Shown: positions 29,229-39,962 of the stretch, piece after piece
Numbering within the stretch: position 1 is the first letter of the stretch
Layout of the letters: the number at the start of each line of letters is the position of its first letter
Assembly (NCBI RefSeq): GCF_005938675.2
Contig: NZ_VCCH02000008.1
Location: 62,001-126,000 of the forward strand
Direction of reading: 5' to 3'
Length of the DNA: 64,000 nt
DNA from: Mycobacterium sp. KBS0706
GTDB lineage: Bacteria > Pseudomonadota > Alphaproteobacteria > DSM-16000 > Inquilinaceae
Position numbers and translations under genes: made by a program
The notes under the pieces: model-generated
What the model saw: only the letters and a program-made list of their open reading frames with translations
Databases searched by the model: none
What the model was told of the DNA's origin: nothing

Positions 29229-30125
29229 ATGACCGCGATCGCTCTGCCGCAAGCCCCCGCCCTTCGCCTGTCCCCCGGCCGCATCCTGGCCTGGGCGATG
29301 CTGGTCGGCTTCATCGTCTGTTCGCTGTTCCCGCTCTGGATCACGCTGAAGACGGCGCTGGTGCCGACCGCGACGCTGTTCGACCAGGCGACTTTGCTGG
29401 TGCCGGTCGAGGTGACCCTCGACAATTTCCGCCGCGTGCTGGGCCTGGCGCCGATCGACCCCGCCACCCCGTCGACGCCGATCAACTTTGCCCTGGCGCT
29501 GCGCAACAGCCTGATCTTCACGCTGCTGACGGTGGGCGGGCAGATCTTCTTCTCGGCGCTGGCCGCCTACGCCTTCGCCCGGATCCGCTTCATCGGGTCG
29601 TCGGTGATCTTCTACCTGTTCATCGCCGCCACCATGATCCCGGCGATCGTGCTGTTCATCCCCAACTTCGTGCTGATCAAGGAACTGGGTTGGCTGAACA
29701 CCTTCCAGGGCATGGTGGCGCCGACCATCCTGATGTCGCCCTTCGCCGTGTTCTTCCTGCGCCAGTTCTTCCTGACCACCCCGCGCGAGCTGGAGGAGGC
29801 GGCGCGGATCGACGGCGCCACGCCGTTCCGGACCTTCTGGTCGGTGGTGCTGCCGGTGCACAAGAGCGCCATCGCGACGCTGGCGATCCTGCTGTCGATC
29901 AACGCCTGGAACGACTTCTTCTGGCCGTTCCTGGTCGGGCGCGACGCCGATGTCCGGGTCATGTCGGTGGCGCTGGCCGCCTTCAAGACCCAGCAGCAGA
30001 ACGGCAACCCGGACTGGACCGGGCTGATGGCCGGCACCGTGCTGTCGATCGTGCCGGTGATCGTGCTGCTCGTGCTGTTCGGCCGGCGCGTCGTCGAATC
30101 CCTGCAGTTCAGCGGGCTGAAATGA
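29229..30125 (+). CDS. Sugar ABC transporter permease (MalG type)
   Basis: A 298-residue partner permease with the loop L-E-E-A-A-R-I-D-G-A and six predicted membrane helices. It starts 10 bases after the first permease stop. Together they form the channel for the binding protein encoded next. No ATPase gene is in the operon, so a shared MsmK/UgpC-type ATPase elsewhere is expected. Confidence 0.93.
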   Translation: MTAIALPQAPALRLSPGRILAWAMLVGFIVCSLFPLWITLKTALVPTATLFDQATLLVPVEVTLDNFRRVLGLAPIDPATPSTPINFALALRNSLIFTLLTVGGQIFFSALAAYAFARIRFIGSSVIFYLFIAATMIPAIVLFIPNFVLIKELGWLNTFQGMVAPTILMSPFAVFFLRQFFLTTPRELEEAARIDGATPFRTFWSVVLPVHKSAIATLAILLSINAWNDFFWPFLVGRDADVRVMSVALAAFKTQQQNGNPDWTGLMAGTVLSIVPVIVLLVLFGRRVVESLQFSGLK

Positions 30126-30162
30126 CCCGTGCGTCAACAAACGAGATCGGAGGAGGCCTGAG

Positions 30163-31482
30163 ATGCGTGTGAGCTTGTCGAGGACCCTGTGTCTGTCCGT
30201 GGCGGCCCTGTCCCTGGCCGGAGCCGGCGCCGCCCGGGCCGAGACCCAGCTGAACTACTGGCTGTGGGACGCGCTGCAGGCGCCGCACTATGCGGAATGC
30301 GCCGCCGCCTTCACGGCCAAGCATCCCGACATCACCGTCAAGGTGACGCAATATGGCTGGCTGGACTACTGGACCACGCTGTCGACCGGCTTTGTCTCGG
30401 GCGAGGCGCCGGACGTCTTCGCCGACCATCTGCGCTCCTATCCTGAATTCGTCGCCAACGACCAGATCATGGACCTGACGCCCATGGTCGAGCGCGACAA
30501 GGTCGACACCAAGATCTACAGCCCCGGCCTGGTCGACCTGTGGACCCGCGATGGCAAGCTCTACGGCATGCCGAAGGACTGGGATACGGTGGCGCTGGTC
30601 TACAACAAGGAGATGCTCGACAAGGCCAGGGTCACCGTCGACGAGCTGAAGAGCGCCACCTGGAACCCGAAGGACGGCGGCAGCTTCGAGAAGATCCTGG
30701 CCAAGCTGTCGCTCGACGCCAACGGCAAGCGCGGCGACGAGGCCGGCTTCGACCCGAAGAATGTGGTCCAGTACGGGCTGATCACTCCGAAGATCGACGG
30801 CTACGGCCAGACGCAGTGGAGCTGGCTGGCCGTCTCCGCCGGCTTCAAGTTCACCGACGGGCCTTGGGGCACCAAGTACCACTATGACGACCCGGTGTTG
30901 GCCGAGACCCTGACCTGGCTGCGCGACCTGTCGCTGAAGAAGGGCTACGGCCTGCCGCAGAAGGATGTCGGTGCCCTCGGAGGCACCGCACTGCTCGGCG
31001 CCCGCAAGGGGGCGATCGTCGCCGACGGCTCCTGGAACTCCACCTGGTACGGCAAGAACGTGTCCTTCCAATATGGCTTCGTGCCGCTGCCGACCGGGCC
31101 GCAGGGCCGCAAGAGCATGTTCAACGGCCTCGGCGATTCGATCTGGACTGGCACCAAGCACCCGGACGAAGCCTGGGAATGGGTCAAGTTCCTCGGCTCG
31201 GCGGACTGCCAGGGCATCATCGGCAAGGCCGGCGTGGTGTTCCCGGCGATCCCGGCGGCGGCCAAGATCGCCCAGGATGCTTTCGCCACCCGCGGCCAGG
31301 ACGTCACCGCCTTCACCAGCGAGGCGACCCCGGACCAGACCTTCCTCTATCCGATCACCGACTATTCGCCGCAGATCCTGTCGACCATGAACGTGGCCTT
31401 CGACCGGATCTTCCTCGAGGACGTGCCGGTCGCGCCGCTGCTGAAAGAGGCGAACGACCAGGTCAACGCACTGTTCGAATAA
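30163..31482 (+). CDS. Sugar ABC transporter substrate-binding protein
   Basis: A 439-residue periplasmic protein with a cleavable signal peptide (ending A-A-R-A before E-T-Q-L). It is of the extracellular solute-binding family 1, with Y-G-W-L-D-Y-W and W-E-W-V-K-F-L near the two lobes. It is preceded by GGAGGCCTGAG as ribosome site. The downstream GH4 enzyme suggests alpha-galactosides such as melibiose or raffinose as ligands. Confidence 0.92.
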   Translation: MRVSLSRTLCLSVAALSLAGAGAARAETQLNYWLWDALQAPHYAECAAAFTAKHPDITVKVTQYGWLDYWTTLSTGFVSGEAPDVFADHLRSYPEFVANDQIMDLTPMVERDKVDTKIYSPGLVDLWTRDGKLYGMPKDWDTVALVYNKEMLDKARVTVDELKSATWNPKDGGSFEKILAKLSLDANGKRGDEAGFDPKNVVQYGLITPKIDGYGQTQWSWLAVSAGFKFTDGPWGTKYHYDDPVLAETLTWLRDLSLKKGYGLPQKDVGALGGTALLGARKGAIVADGSWNSTWYGKNVSFQYGFVPLPTGPQGRKSMFNGLGDSIWTGTKHPDEAWEWVKFLGSADCQGIIGKAGVVFPAIPAAAKIAQDAFATRGQDVTAFTSEATPDQTFLYPITDYSPQILSTMNVAFDRIFLEDVPVAPLLKEANDQVNALFE

Positions 31483-31543
31483 CCCGTCCACTTCGGCCCG
31501 CGGCCGCCGCGCCGCGGGCCCTTCCGCCAACCGGGACCCTCGC

Positions 31544-32887
31544 ATGACCTCTCCCAAGATCACCTTCATCGGCGCCGGCAGCACGGTCTTCGCCAAGAAC
31601 CTGATCGGCGACATCCTGTCCTATCCGGAGCTGGCGGATGCGCGCATCACCCTCTATGACATCGACCCGGAGCGCCTGGCCACCTCCGAGACCGTGGCCC
31701 GGCGCATCGCCGAGGCGCTGAAGGCGCCGGCGACGATCGAGGCGACGACCGACCGCGCCCGGGCGCTGGACGGCGCCGACTACGCCATCACCATGATCCA
31801 GGTCGGCGGCTACAAGCCCTGCACGGTGACCGATTTCGAGGTGCCGAAGACCTACGGGCTGCGCCAGACCATCGCCGACACGCTCGGCATCGGCGGCATC
31901 ATGCGGGCGCTGCGCACCGTGCCTGTGCTGCTGGAGCAGGCCCGGGACATGGAGCGGCTGTGCCCGGACGTGACCCATCTGCAATACGCCAACCCGATGG
32001 CGATGAACTGCTGGGCGCTGAACCGGGCGACGAAGATCAAGACCGTCGGCCTGTGCCACAGCGTGCAGGGCACGGCGGCGGAGATCGCCGAGGATATCGG
32101 CGTGCCGGTCGAGGAGATCAGCTATCTCTGCGGCGGCATCAACCACATGGCCTTCTACCTGAAGTTCGAGCGCGACGGCGAAGACCTGACGCCCTTGATC
32201 CGCAAGGTGGTGGAGGAGGGGCGGGTGCCGGAGTGGAACCGGGTCCGCTACGACATGTTCCTGCGGCTCGGCTATTTCGTCACCGAATCCAGCGAGCATT
32301 TCAGCGAATACGTGCCCTGGTACATCAAGCGCGGGCGCGAAGAGATCGTCGACCGCTTCAACATCCCGCTCGACGAATACATCACCCGCTGCGAGCGCCA
32401 GATCGACAAATGGGGCGCGCTGAAGGCCCAACTGCAGGACCCGACCGTGCCGCTGGAGATCCGGCGCAGCGTCGAATACGGCTCGACCATCATCCGCGCC
32501 AAGGAGACCGGCCAGCCGGCGGTGATCTACGGCAATGTGCAGAATGGCGGGCTGATCGAGAACCTGCCGGCCGACTGCACGGTCGAGGTGCCCTGCCTGG
32601 TCGACCGCAACGGCGTGCAGCCGATCGGCATCGGCCGGCTGCCGCCGCATCTGGCAGCGCTGATGCAGACCAACATCAACGTCCAGTCGCTGACGGTCGA
32701 GGCGCTGCTGACCGGCAACCGCGACCACATCTACCACGCTGCGATGCTGGACCCCCACACGGCGGCGGAGCTGGATCTCGACCAGATCTGGAAGCTGGTC
32801 GACGACCTGCTGGCGGCGCATGGGGAGTGGATCCCGGAGGGGTTGCGCCCGTTGGCCGAGCCCCAGCCGCTGCCGCGGGTGGCTTAG
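31544..32887 (+). CDS. Glycoside hydrolase family 4 alpha-galactosidase/alpha-glucosidase
   Basis: A 447-residue GH4 enzyme, which hydrolyses alpha-glycosides through an NAD+- and Mn2+-dependent redox mechanism. The dinucleotide motif I-G-A-G-S-T-V is at 9-15. C171 and H201 (in C-G-G-I-N-H) are the probable metal ligands, and N150-P151 belongs to a conserved G/Y-A-N-P segment. The overall pattern is closer to MelA-type alpha-galactosidases than to 6-phospho-enzymes. It is the last gene of the LacI-controlled operon and acts in the cytoplasm on imported sugar. Confidence 0.93.
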   Translation: MTSPKITFIGAGSTVFAKNLIGDILSYPELADARITLYDIDPERLATSETVARRIAEALKAPATIEATTDRARALDGADYAITMIQVGGYKPCTVTDFEVPKTYGLRQTIADTLGIGGIMRALRTVPVLLEQARDMERLCPDVTHLQYANPMAMNCWALNRATKIKTVGLCHSVQGTAAEIAEDIGVPVEEISYLCGGINHMAFYLKFERDGEDLTPLIRKVVEEGRVPEWNRVRYDMFLRLGYFVTESSEHFSEYVPWYIKRGREEIVDRFNIPLDEYITRCERQIDKWGALKAQLQDPTVPLEIRRSVEYGSTIIRAKETGQPAVIYGNVQNGGLIENLPADCTVEVPCLVDRNGVQPIGIGRLPPHLAALMQTNINVQSLTVEALLTGNRDHIYHAAMLDPHTAAELDLDQIWKLVDDLLAAHGEWIPEGLRPLAEPQPLPRVA

Positions 32888-32893
32888 AGCGAG

Positions 32894-33053
32894 CGCGTTG
32901 CCTCGCGTCCTCTCACAGTTCCCAAATCGTCATTGCGAGCACAGCGAAGCAATCCATCGGGCCGCAAGAGCGGAAGCATGGATTGCTTCGCCGGCTTCGC
33001 CTCCTCGCAATGACGGGATGGCGTTGTGAGAACGCGGGAGAGGCAACGCGTCT
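32894..33053. repeat. Nested long palindromic repeat (MITE-like)
   Basis: An inner near-palindrome runs from CGTCATTGCGAG (32928-32939) to CTCCTCGCAATGACG (33001-33015), with GCGAAGCAATCCAT facing ATGGATTGCTTCG inside. An outer imperfect pair, CGCGTTGCCTC near 32894 and GAGGCAACGCG near 33043-33053, encloses it. The GTCATTGCGAG type is a widespread dispersed repeat in proteobacteria. It separates the convergent GH4 and dgdR genes and would form a large hairpin in either transcript. Confidence 0.8.
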
Positions 33054-33067
33054 ATAGATCCTGAGCC

Positions 33068-33985
33068 TCAACCCTCTGTGGTGCGCGCCGAACTCTCCAT
33101 CAGCCACGCCCGCACGGTCTCCACGCCCTCCCGGCCGGCCGAGCCGCGGGCGATGCCCAGCCAGTAGGCGGGCCAGGTCACGCCGAGCCCCGGGAAGGGG
33201 GCGACCAGCCGGCCTTCGCGCAGCGCGTCCTCGGCCAGCACGTCGCTCTCCAGCACCACGCCCAGGCCCTTGACCGCCGCCTCGATCGCGACATGCGACG
33301 GGTCGAGCTGGATGGTGCCGGCGAATGCTTCGTCCAGCGCCACGCCCTGGCGCCGGAACCATCCCTCCCAGGACAGGCGGTTGTCGCGGGTGACGATCAG
33401 CGGCAACGCCGGCAGGTCGCTCGGCGCGCGCAGGTCGGCGCGGGCGGCCAGGGCCGGGGCGCAGAGCGGCTGCACCGTCTCGGTCAGCAGCGGCACGGCC
33501 GCCGCAGGCGCGTGGTCGCCGTACCAGATCGCCAGGTCGACCCCGTCGGCCTCGGAGCGGGCGGCCTCGGTGGCGAGCCGCAGATCGGCATGGACCCGCA
33601 GGTCGATCTCCGGATGACCGGCCAGGAAGGCGGGCAGGCGGGGCAACACCCAGCTTCCGGCCAGCGACGGCGGAGTGCGCAGCAGCACCACCTCGGACCG
33701 GCGGGCGCGCCGACCGCGCCGCGCAGCCGTCTCCACCGCTTCGGCCAGCGCGTCGAAGCTGCCGCCGATCCGGCCGAACAGCTCGGATCCCTCGGGCGAC
33801 AGCACGACGCCGCGGCCGACCCGGTCGAACAGCCGCAGGCCCAGCCGGGCTTCCAGGATGCGCACCTGGTGGCTCACCGCCGAGGGGGTCAGCGCCAACT
33901 CCTCTGCCGCCGCCCGGAAGCTTTCCAGGCGGGCGGCGGCCTCGAAGGCCGCGAGCGCGCGCAGCGGCAGGGGCGGTCGCTTCAT
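33068..33985 (-). CDS. dgdR: LysR family regulator, probable DgdR
   Basis: A 305-residue LysR regulator with an N-terminal winged helix (L-E-S-F-R-A-A-A-E-E-L-A-L-T-P-S-A-V-S-H) of the GcvA-like type and a substrate-binding domain. It is divergent from the dialkylglycine decarboxylase gene, the same arrangement as dgdR-dgdA in Burkholderia cepacia, where DgdR represses dgdA and is relieved by dialkylglycines. The assignment rests on this neighbour. The shared region (33986-34096) has two GAATTC-type half sites. Confidence 0.82.
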   Translation of the reverse strand: MKRPPLPLRALAAFEAAARLESFRAAAEELALTPSAVSHQVRILEARLGLRLFDRVGRGVVLSPEGSELFGRIGGSFDALAEAVETAARRGRRARRSEVVLLRTPPSLAGSWVLPRLPAFLAGHPEIDLRVHADLRLATEAARSEADGVDLAIWYGDHAPAAAVPLLTETVQPLCAPALAARADLRAPSDLPALPLIVTRDNRLSWEGWFRRQGVALDEAFAGTIQLDPSHVAIEAAVKGLGVVLESDVLAEDALREGRLVAPFPGLGVTWPAYWLGIARGSAGREGVETVRAWLMESSARTTEG

Positions 33986-34015
33986 CGCCCGATGAATGGT
34001 GAATTCCGCTCATGA

Positions 34016-35398
<1,383 letters not shown>

Positions 35399-35415
35399 GC
35401 GCCGCGCACCCCTTG

Positions 35416-35447
35416 CCCCCGAGGACTGTACCCCTAATCCTCGGGGG
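35416..35447 (+). terminator. Hairpin after dgdA
   Basis: Perfect 10-base arms CCCCCGAGGA (35416-35425) and TCCTCGGGGG (35438-35447) around a 12-base loop lie 18 bases after the dgdA stop. Only a weak TTG follows, so termination is probable rather than sure. Confidence 0.6.
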
Positions 35448-35615
35448 TTGAGGGCGTTTCCGATTCCCGACACTGTCTCGCTCATTCGACCGGACGGCGG
35501 CCCGACCCGCCGGCGGCCGCGCCCTTGCGGAGGGGCGGGGTTGCGACCGAACCGGACAGGGCTGGTTCTCCTCATCACAAACCGGGCGGATCCAATCCCT
35601 CGTCAGGAGAATCTT

Positions 35616-37868
35616 ATGGTCCAGTGGACCGGCAGCGATGCCAACGAAGCCATGTCCGGCGATGCCGGGGACGACTTCCTGGACGGCCGCGGCGGCAATG
35701 ACAGCCTCGCCGGGGTCGCCGGCAACGACACGCTCCATGGCGGCGACGGCGACGACCAGCTGTATGGCGCCGACGGCGACGACATCCTCCAGGGCGGTGC
35801 CGGCGGCGATTGGCTGCAGGGCGATTCCGGCATCGACACTGTCGACTACAACGGCACCGTCGGGGTCACCGTCGTCATCGGCGGCACCTCCTGGGGCGGC
35901 GAAGCCAACGGCGACACGGTCTGCGCCGACGTCGAGAATGTCTGGGGCACCAACTCCGACGACTACATCGTCGGGTCGGCGGTGAACAACGTCCTCAGCG
36001 GCTATGACGGCAACGACTTCCTGGGCGGGGCGGACGGCGACGACACGCTCTGGGGCATGATCGGCAACGACATCCTCTCCGGAGACAACGGCAACGATCG
36101 TATCGAGGGCAGCTATGGCGACGACATCCTGCGCGGCGGGGCCGGGGCAGATGTCCTGCTCGGCGGCGACGGCATCGATACCGTGGAGTTCTACGCCAGC
36201 GACGCCGCGGTCGACGTCAACCTGGAGTACCAGTACGCCCGCGGCGGCTATGCCGAGGGCGACACCATCCAGGGCGTCGAGAACATCAACGGCAGCCCCT
36301 ACAACGACCGGCTGATGGGGGACTACGGCAACAACCGGCTCCATGGCGCCGAAGGCAGCGATGTCCTCGAAGGCCGGTACGGCGACGACGTCCTGGTCGG
36401 CGGCAGCGGCGACGATGTCCTGATCGGCGGGGCTGGTCGGGATCAACTCGAGGCCGGCGACGGCAACGACTGGCTCGACTACACCTATCCCCAACTCAGC
36501 GCCGCGATCGATGTGAACCTGACGACCGGCGTGGGCTATGGTGGCGATGCTGAAGGCGACGTGCTCATCGGTGCCTTCAGGGGGCTCGTCGGCACGGCCT
36601 ACAACGATGTCCTGACCGGCAACTGGGTCGACAACATCATGCGCGGCAATGCCGGCGACGACGTACTGTCCGGAATGGGTGGCGACGACACGCTGGAAGG
36701 ATATGGCGGCGCCGATGTGCTGGATGGCGGCGACGGCAACGACACACTCTATGGTGACGGCGACGGCGACCGGATCAACGGCGGCAACGGCATCGACACG
36801 GTCGTCTACCGGGGCGACACCGCAGTGACTGTCATCATCGGCGGCACCAGCCATGGCGGCGACGCCGAGGGCGATGTTATCGGCACCGATGTCGAGAACG
36901 TCTCCGGCACCAGCGCCTATGACATGATCACCGGCTCCTCTTACGCCAACCAGCTGCAGGGCTGGGGCGGCAACGATACGCTCGGCGGCCTCGACGGCGA
37001 CGACGTGCTGCTGGGTGGCGACGGCAATGACGTCCTGCGCGGAGGCGGCGGGGCCGACCGGTTCGAAGGCGGCGTCGGCATCGATTCCGTCACCTACACC
37101 GAGAGCGCGATCGGCGTGACGGTCGATCTCGGCACCGGCAAGGGCACCGGCGGCAACGCCGAGGGCGACGTCCTGGTCGGCATCGAGAACGCCAATGGCA
37201 GCCAGGGCGGCGACGTCCTGACCGGGACCGGCGGCGCCAATGTGCTGCGCGGCTTCGACGGCAACGACGTGCTCCGCGGCGGAGCCGGGGCCGATGTGCT
37301 CGACGGCGGCAACGGCATCGACACCGCCAGCTACTACACCGGCACCAACGGGGTCGCGGTGAACCTCGCCACCGGCACCGCCAGCGGCGGCGGTGCCCAG
37401 GGCGACACCCTGACCGGGATCGAGAACCTCTCCGGCAGCCAGGGCCATGACAGCCTGGCCGGGACCGCGGGTGCCAATGTGCTGCAGGGCTGGAACGGCA
37501 ACGACGTGCTCGCGGGGGCCGGCGGCCGTGACATCCTCACCGGCGGCGCCGGGGCCGACCGCTTCGTCTATGGCGGCACGGCCGACAGCCCGACCGGCGC
37601 CGGGGCGGACCTGATCACCGATTTCAGCCACGCCCAGGGCGACCGGATCGACCTCTCGGCGATCGACGCCAGCACCGCGGCCGCCGGAAACCAGGCGTTC
37701 CGCTTCATCGGCACCGGCCTCTACACCCACCATGCCGGCGAGCTGCGCTACGCCGTCGCCGGCGACGTCGCCACCATCGCCGGCGACATCAACGGCGACG
37801 GCGTCTCCGACTTCCACATCCGCCTGGACGGGGTGGTCGGCCTGCAGGCGTCGGACTTCGTGCTGTAG
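35616..37868 (+). CDS. RTX-type calcium-binding repeat protein, type I secreted
   Basis: A 750-residue protein made almost wholly of RTX nonapeptides (G-G-x-G-x-D-x-L-x). Larger units beginning near residues 72, 186, 281, 391, 488 and 568 each contain G-I-D-T/S-V, a beta stretch, G-G-x-A-x-G-D and V/I-E-N. From about 650 it has the serralysin-type C-terminal domain (A-D-L-I-T-D-F, D-R-I-D-L-S) and ends D-F-V-L, the usual type I secretion signal. There is no N-terminal signal peptide and no enzymatic domain. AGGAGA precedes ATG 35616. No TolC/ABC secretion genes are nearby. It may be a surface or biofilm protein. Confidence 0.88.
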   Translation: MVQWTGSDANEAMSGDAGDDFLDGRGGNDSLAGVAGNDTLHGGDGDDQLYGADGDDILQGGAGGDWLQGDSGIDTVDYNGTVGVTVVIGGTSWGGEANGDTVCADVENVWGTNSDDYIVGSAVNNVLSGYDGNDFLGGADGDDTLWGMIGNDILSGDNGNDRIEGSYGDDILRGGAGADVLLGGDGIDTVEFYASDAAVDVNLEYQYARGGYAEGDTIQGVENINGSPYNDRLMGDYGNNRLHGAEGSDVLEGRYGDDVLVGGSGDDVLIGGAGRDQLEAGDGNDWLDYTYPQLSAAIDVNLTTGVGYGGDAEGDVLIGAFRGLVGTAYNDVLTGNWVDNIMRGNAGDDVLSGMGGDDTLEGYGGADVLDGGDGNDTLYGDGDGDRINGGNGIDTVVYRGDTAVTVIIGGTSHGGDAEGDVIGTDVENVSGTSAYDMITGSSYANQLQGWGGNDTLGGLDGDDVLLGGDGNDVLRGGGGADRFEGGVGIDSVTYTESAIGVTVDLGTGKGTGGNAEGDVLVGIENANGSQGGDVLTGTGGANVLRGFDGNDVLRGGAGADVLDGGNGIDTASYYTGTNGVAVNLATGTASGGGAQGDTLTGIENLSGSQGHDSLAGTAGANVLQGWNGNDVLAGAGGRDILTGGAGADRFVYGGTADSPTGAGADLITDFSHAQGDRIDLSAIDASTAAAGNQAFRFIGTGLYTHHAGELRYAVAGDVATIAGDINGDGVSDFHIRLDGVVGLQASDFVL

Positions 37869-37880
37869 CCGGTCACGTTC

Positions 37881-38459
37881 TCAGTCGGACGTCCGCGTGT
37901 CGGTGGCGATCCAGTTCTCCTCCCAGGTCTTGCCGCCGTCGGCGGAGAAGGATTGCACGAAACGGTAGACATCGGGCGCCATGGGCAGGATCTCGAAGCG
38001 GACCAGCACGGCGCGGCCGTCGTCGAGGAAATCCTCGCCCTGGAACATGCCACGGCCATCCGTGAACCCGCCATACACCGGCGGCGTCAGCTTGCCGACC
38101 CGAGCATTGGAGAAGTGAAGGCTCCACTGCCGGGACTTCGGGTTGTACAGGCGCAGGCTCAGCCCCTCGATGCGGTGGCCGCCGGCGCCGTCGGCCTCAA
38201 GCTCCAGCAGGTTCGCGCGGCCATCCCAGACCTTGCGGACCGTCGAGGTGCCGTCGAATTCTAGCCACTGGTCCGGAGACCCGCTGAGGGGCTCCGCGAG
38301 CACTTTCATCTGCGTCTTCCAGGTGCCGATCTCGAAGTCGAAATCGTGCTGGCCGTCGGACGCTGCCGCAGTCTGCGCCGCCGCCGGCGGCAGCAGAAGC
38401 GTGCCGGCCAGCAGCAGCAGGGGAAGTCCCGCGAACCATGGGTGGAGTATCGCCGGCAT
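37881..38459 (-). CDS. Secreted hypothetical protein, DUF1579-like
   Basis: A 192-residue protein with a signal peptide (hydrophobic 8-25, ending A-A-A-Q) and a mature domain opening D-F-D-F-E-I-G-T-W-K, similar in pattern to DUF1579-type proteins. Later conserved stretches include W-S-L-H-F-S-N-A and F-E-I-L-P-M-A-P-D. Its function is unknown. It is divergent from the MocR-type regulator, 81 bases apart, so it may be that regulator's target. Confidence 0.75.
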   Translation of the reverse strand: MPAILHPWFAGLPLLLLAGTLLLPPAAAQTAAASDGQHDFDFEIGTWKTQMKVLAEPLSGSPDQWLEFDGTSTVRKVWDGRANLLELEADGAGGHRIEGLSLRLYNPKSRQWSLHFSNARVGKLTPPVYGGFTDGRGMFQGEDFLDDGRAVLVRFEILPMAPDVYRFVQSFSADGGKTWEENWIATDTRTSD

Positions 38460-38502
38460 GAAGCTCTCCCGGATCTGAAGGATGAGCCACGCTAGGCAGA
38501 GA

Positions 38503-38525
38503 GTGGTAATCTGGAAATCACCACT
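38503..38525. promoter_or_regulatory. Candidate operator between DUF1579-like and MocR genes
   Basis: AGTGGT and ACCACT form a perfect 6-base inverted pair separated by 12 bases, about 20 bases before the regulator ATG. A further ACCACT in direct orientation occurs just after that ATG; MocR regulators often use direct repeats. Confidence 0.4.
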
Positions 38526-38540
38526 TTGCCTGCAAATACC

Positions 38541-39962
38541 ATGACCACTCTGCACCTGCCCCTCGACCGGTCCGGTGGCCTGCCGCTGCACCGGCAGATC
38601 TATGACGGCATCCGCGGGGCGATCCTCGCGGGCGCGTTGCGGCCGGGTCGGCGCATCCCGTCCACCCGCGCCCTGGCCGCCGAGCTGGGGGTCTCGCGCC
38701 TGCCGGTGCTCGCCGCCTATGAGCAGTTGCTGCACGAATGCTATCTCGAGGGGCGGGCCGGGTCTGGCACCTATGTCAGTCAGGCGCTGCCCGATGAGCT
38801 GCTGGCATCGAGGCCGGCGCCGGACGCGGCGCTGTCCGCGCCCCGTGTCCCGCCGGAACGCGACTATGGCGGGCTCGCCCCGTTCCGCACCAGCCTGCCG
38901 GCGCTGGACCGGTTTCCGCACGCGGCCTGGGCCCGGCTGGTGGCGCGGCATGCACAGCGGCTGCCGCTGGCGCACATGGCCTATGGCGATCCCGCCGGGT
39001 TGCCGACGTTGCGCGCGGCGATCGCCGAGCATCTGCGCGCCGCGCGCGGGGTCCGCTGCGGCCCCGAGCAGGTGCTGGTCGTGTCCGGCTCCCAGGCGGC
39101 GCTGCGCATCGCCGCCGCGGTGCTGCTCGCGCCCGGCGACGGCGTGGCGATGGAAGAGCCGGGCTATCCGGGCGCACGCGCCGCGCTGACGGCCGGCGGG
39201 GCGCGGCTGCTGCCGGTCCCGGTGGACGAAGCGGGCATCGACGTCGAGGCGCTGCGGCGCGCCGGTCCCGTGCGCGCCGCGTATGTCACGCCCTCGCACC
39301 AGTATCCGCTTGGCATGTCGATGACCGCGGCGCGGCGGCTGGCGCTGCTGGACTGGGCCCGGCGCGAAGGCACCTGGGTGCTGGAGGACGATTATGACAG
39401 CGAGTATCGCTATGTCAGCCGTCCGCTCGGCGCGCTGCAGGGCATGGATGCGCATGGGCGGGTGATCTATGTCGGCACCTTCAGCAAGGTGCTGTTTCCC
39501 GCGCTGCGGATCGGTTACCTGGTGGTGCCGCCGTCGCTGCTGCCGGATCTCGTGCGGGCGCGCCTGGCCTTCGACCTGTTCCCGCCCACGCTCTACCAAT
39601 CGGCCCTCGCCGAGTTTCTGATCGAGGGGCATTTCGCGCGGCATCTGCGCCGCATGCGCGGCGTGTACCAAGCGCGGCGCGCGGCGCTGCTCGACGGCCT
39701 GGAGCGGCATTGCGGCGACCGCCTGACCGTCCACAACGCCGATGCCGGGCTGCATGTCGCAGTGCTGCTGCCTGACGGGCTCGACGATGTCGAACTCGTC
39801 CGGCGCATGGGCGAGCGCGGCCTGACGGCGACCGCTCTGTCCGCCTGCTACGCGGGCATGGCGCGCCGCTACGGCCTGCTGCTCGGCTTCGGCGGGTCGG
39901 ACGAAGGCCGGCTGCTCGAGGCGACGCGGGCGCTGGGCGAGATCCTGCGCACGTCTCGCTAG
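38541..39962 (+). CDS. MocR/PdxR-type regulator (GntR helix-turn-helix fused to aminotransferase domain)
   Basis: A 473-residue regulator. Residues about 1-75 form a GntR-type winged helix (G-L-P-L-H-R-Q-I-Y-D-G-I-R, then I-P-S-T-R-A-L-A-A-E-L-G-V-S-R). The rest is a fold-type I aminotransferase-like domain with D-D-Y-D-S-E-Y-R-Y and the PLP lysine in G-T-F-S-K-V-L-F. Such proteins sense PLP or PLP-bound amines. The ATG at 38541 is preferred to an upstream TTG. Confidence 0.9.
   Translation: MTTLHLPLDRSGGLPLHRQIYDGIRGAILAGALRPGRRIPSTRALAAELGVSRLPVLAAYEQLLHECYLEGRAGSGTYVSQALPDELLASRPAPDAALSAPRVPPERDYGGLAPFRTSLPALDRFPHAAWARLVARHAQRLPLAHMAYGDPAGLPTLRAAIAEHLRAARGVRCGPEQVLVVSGSQAALRIAAAVLLAPGDGVAMEEPGYPGARAALTAGGARLLPVPVDEAGIDVEALRRAGPVRAAYVTPSHQYPLGMSMTAARRLALLDWARREGTWVLEDDYDSEYRYVSRPLGALQGMDAHGRVIYVGTFSKVLFPALRIGYLVVPPSLLPDLVRARLAFDLFPPTLYQSALAEFLIEGHFARHLRRMRGVYQARRAALLDGLERHCGDRLTVHNADAGLHVAVLLPDGLDDVELVRRMGERGLTATALSACYAGMARRYGLLLGFGGSDEGRLLEATRALGEILRTSR

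Noticed and set aside
35616..37600. Regularly repeated DNA resembling a CRISPR array.
   Set aside because: The periodicity follows 9-residue RTX codons, the repeats are not identical, and there are no unique spacers or cas genes.
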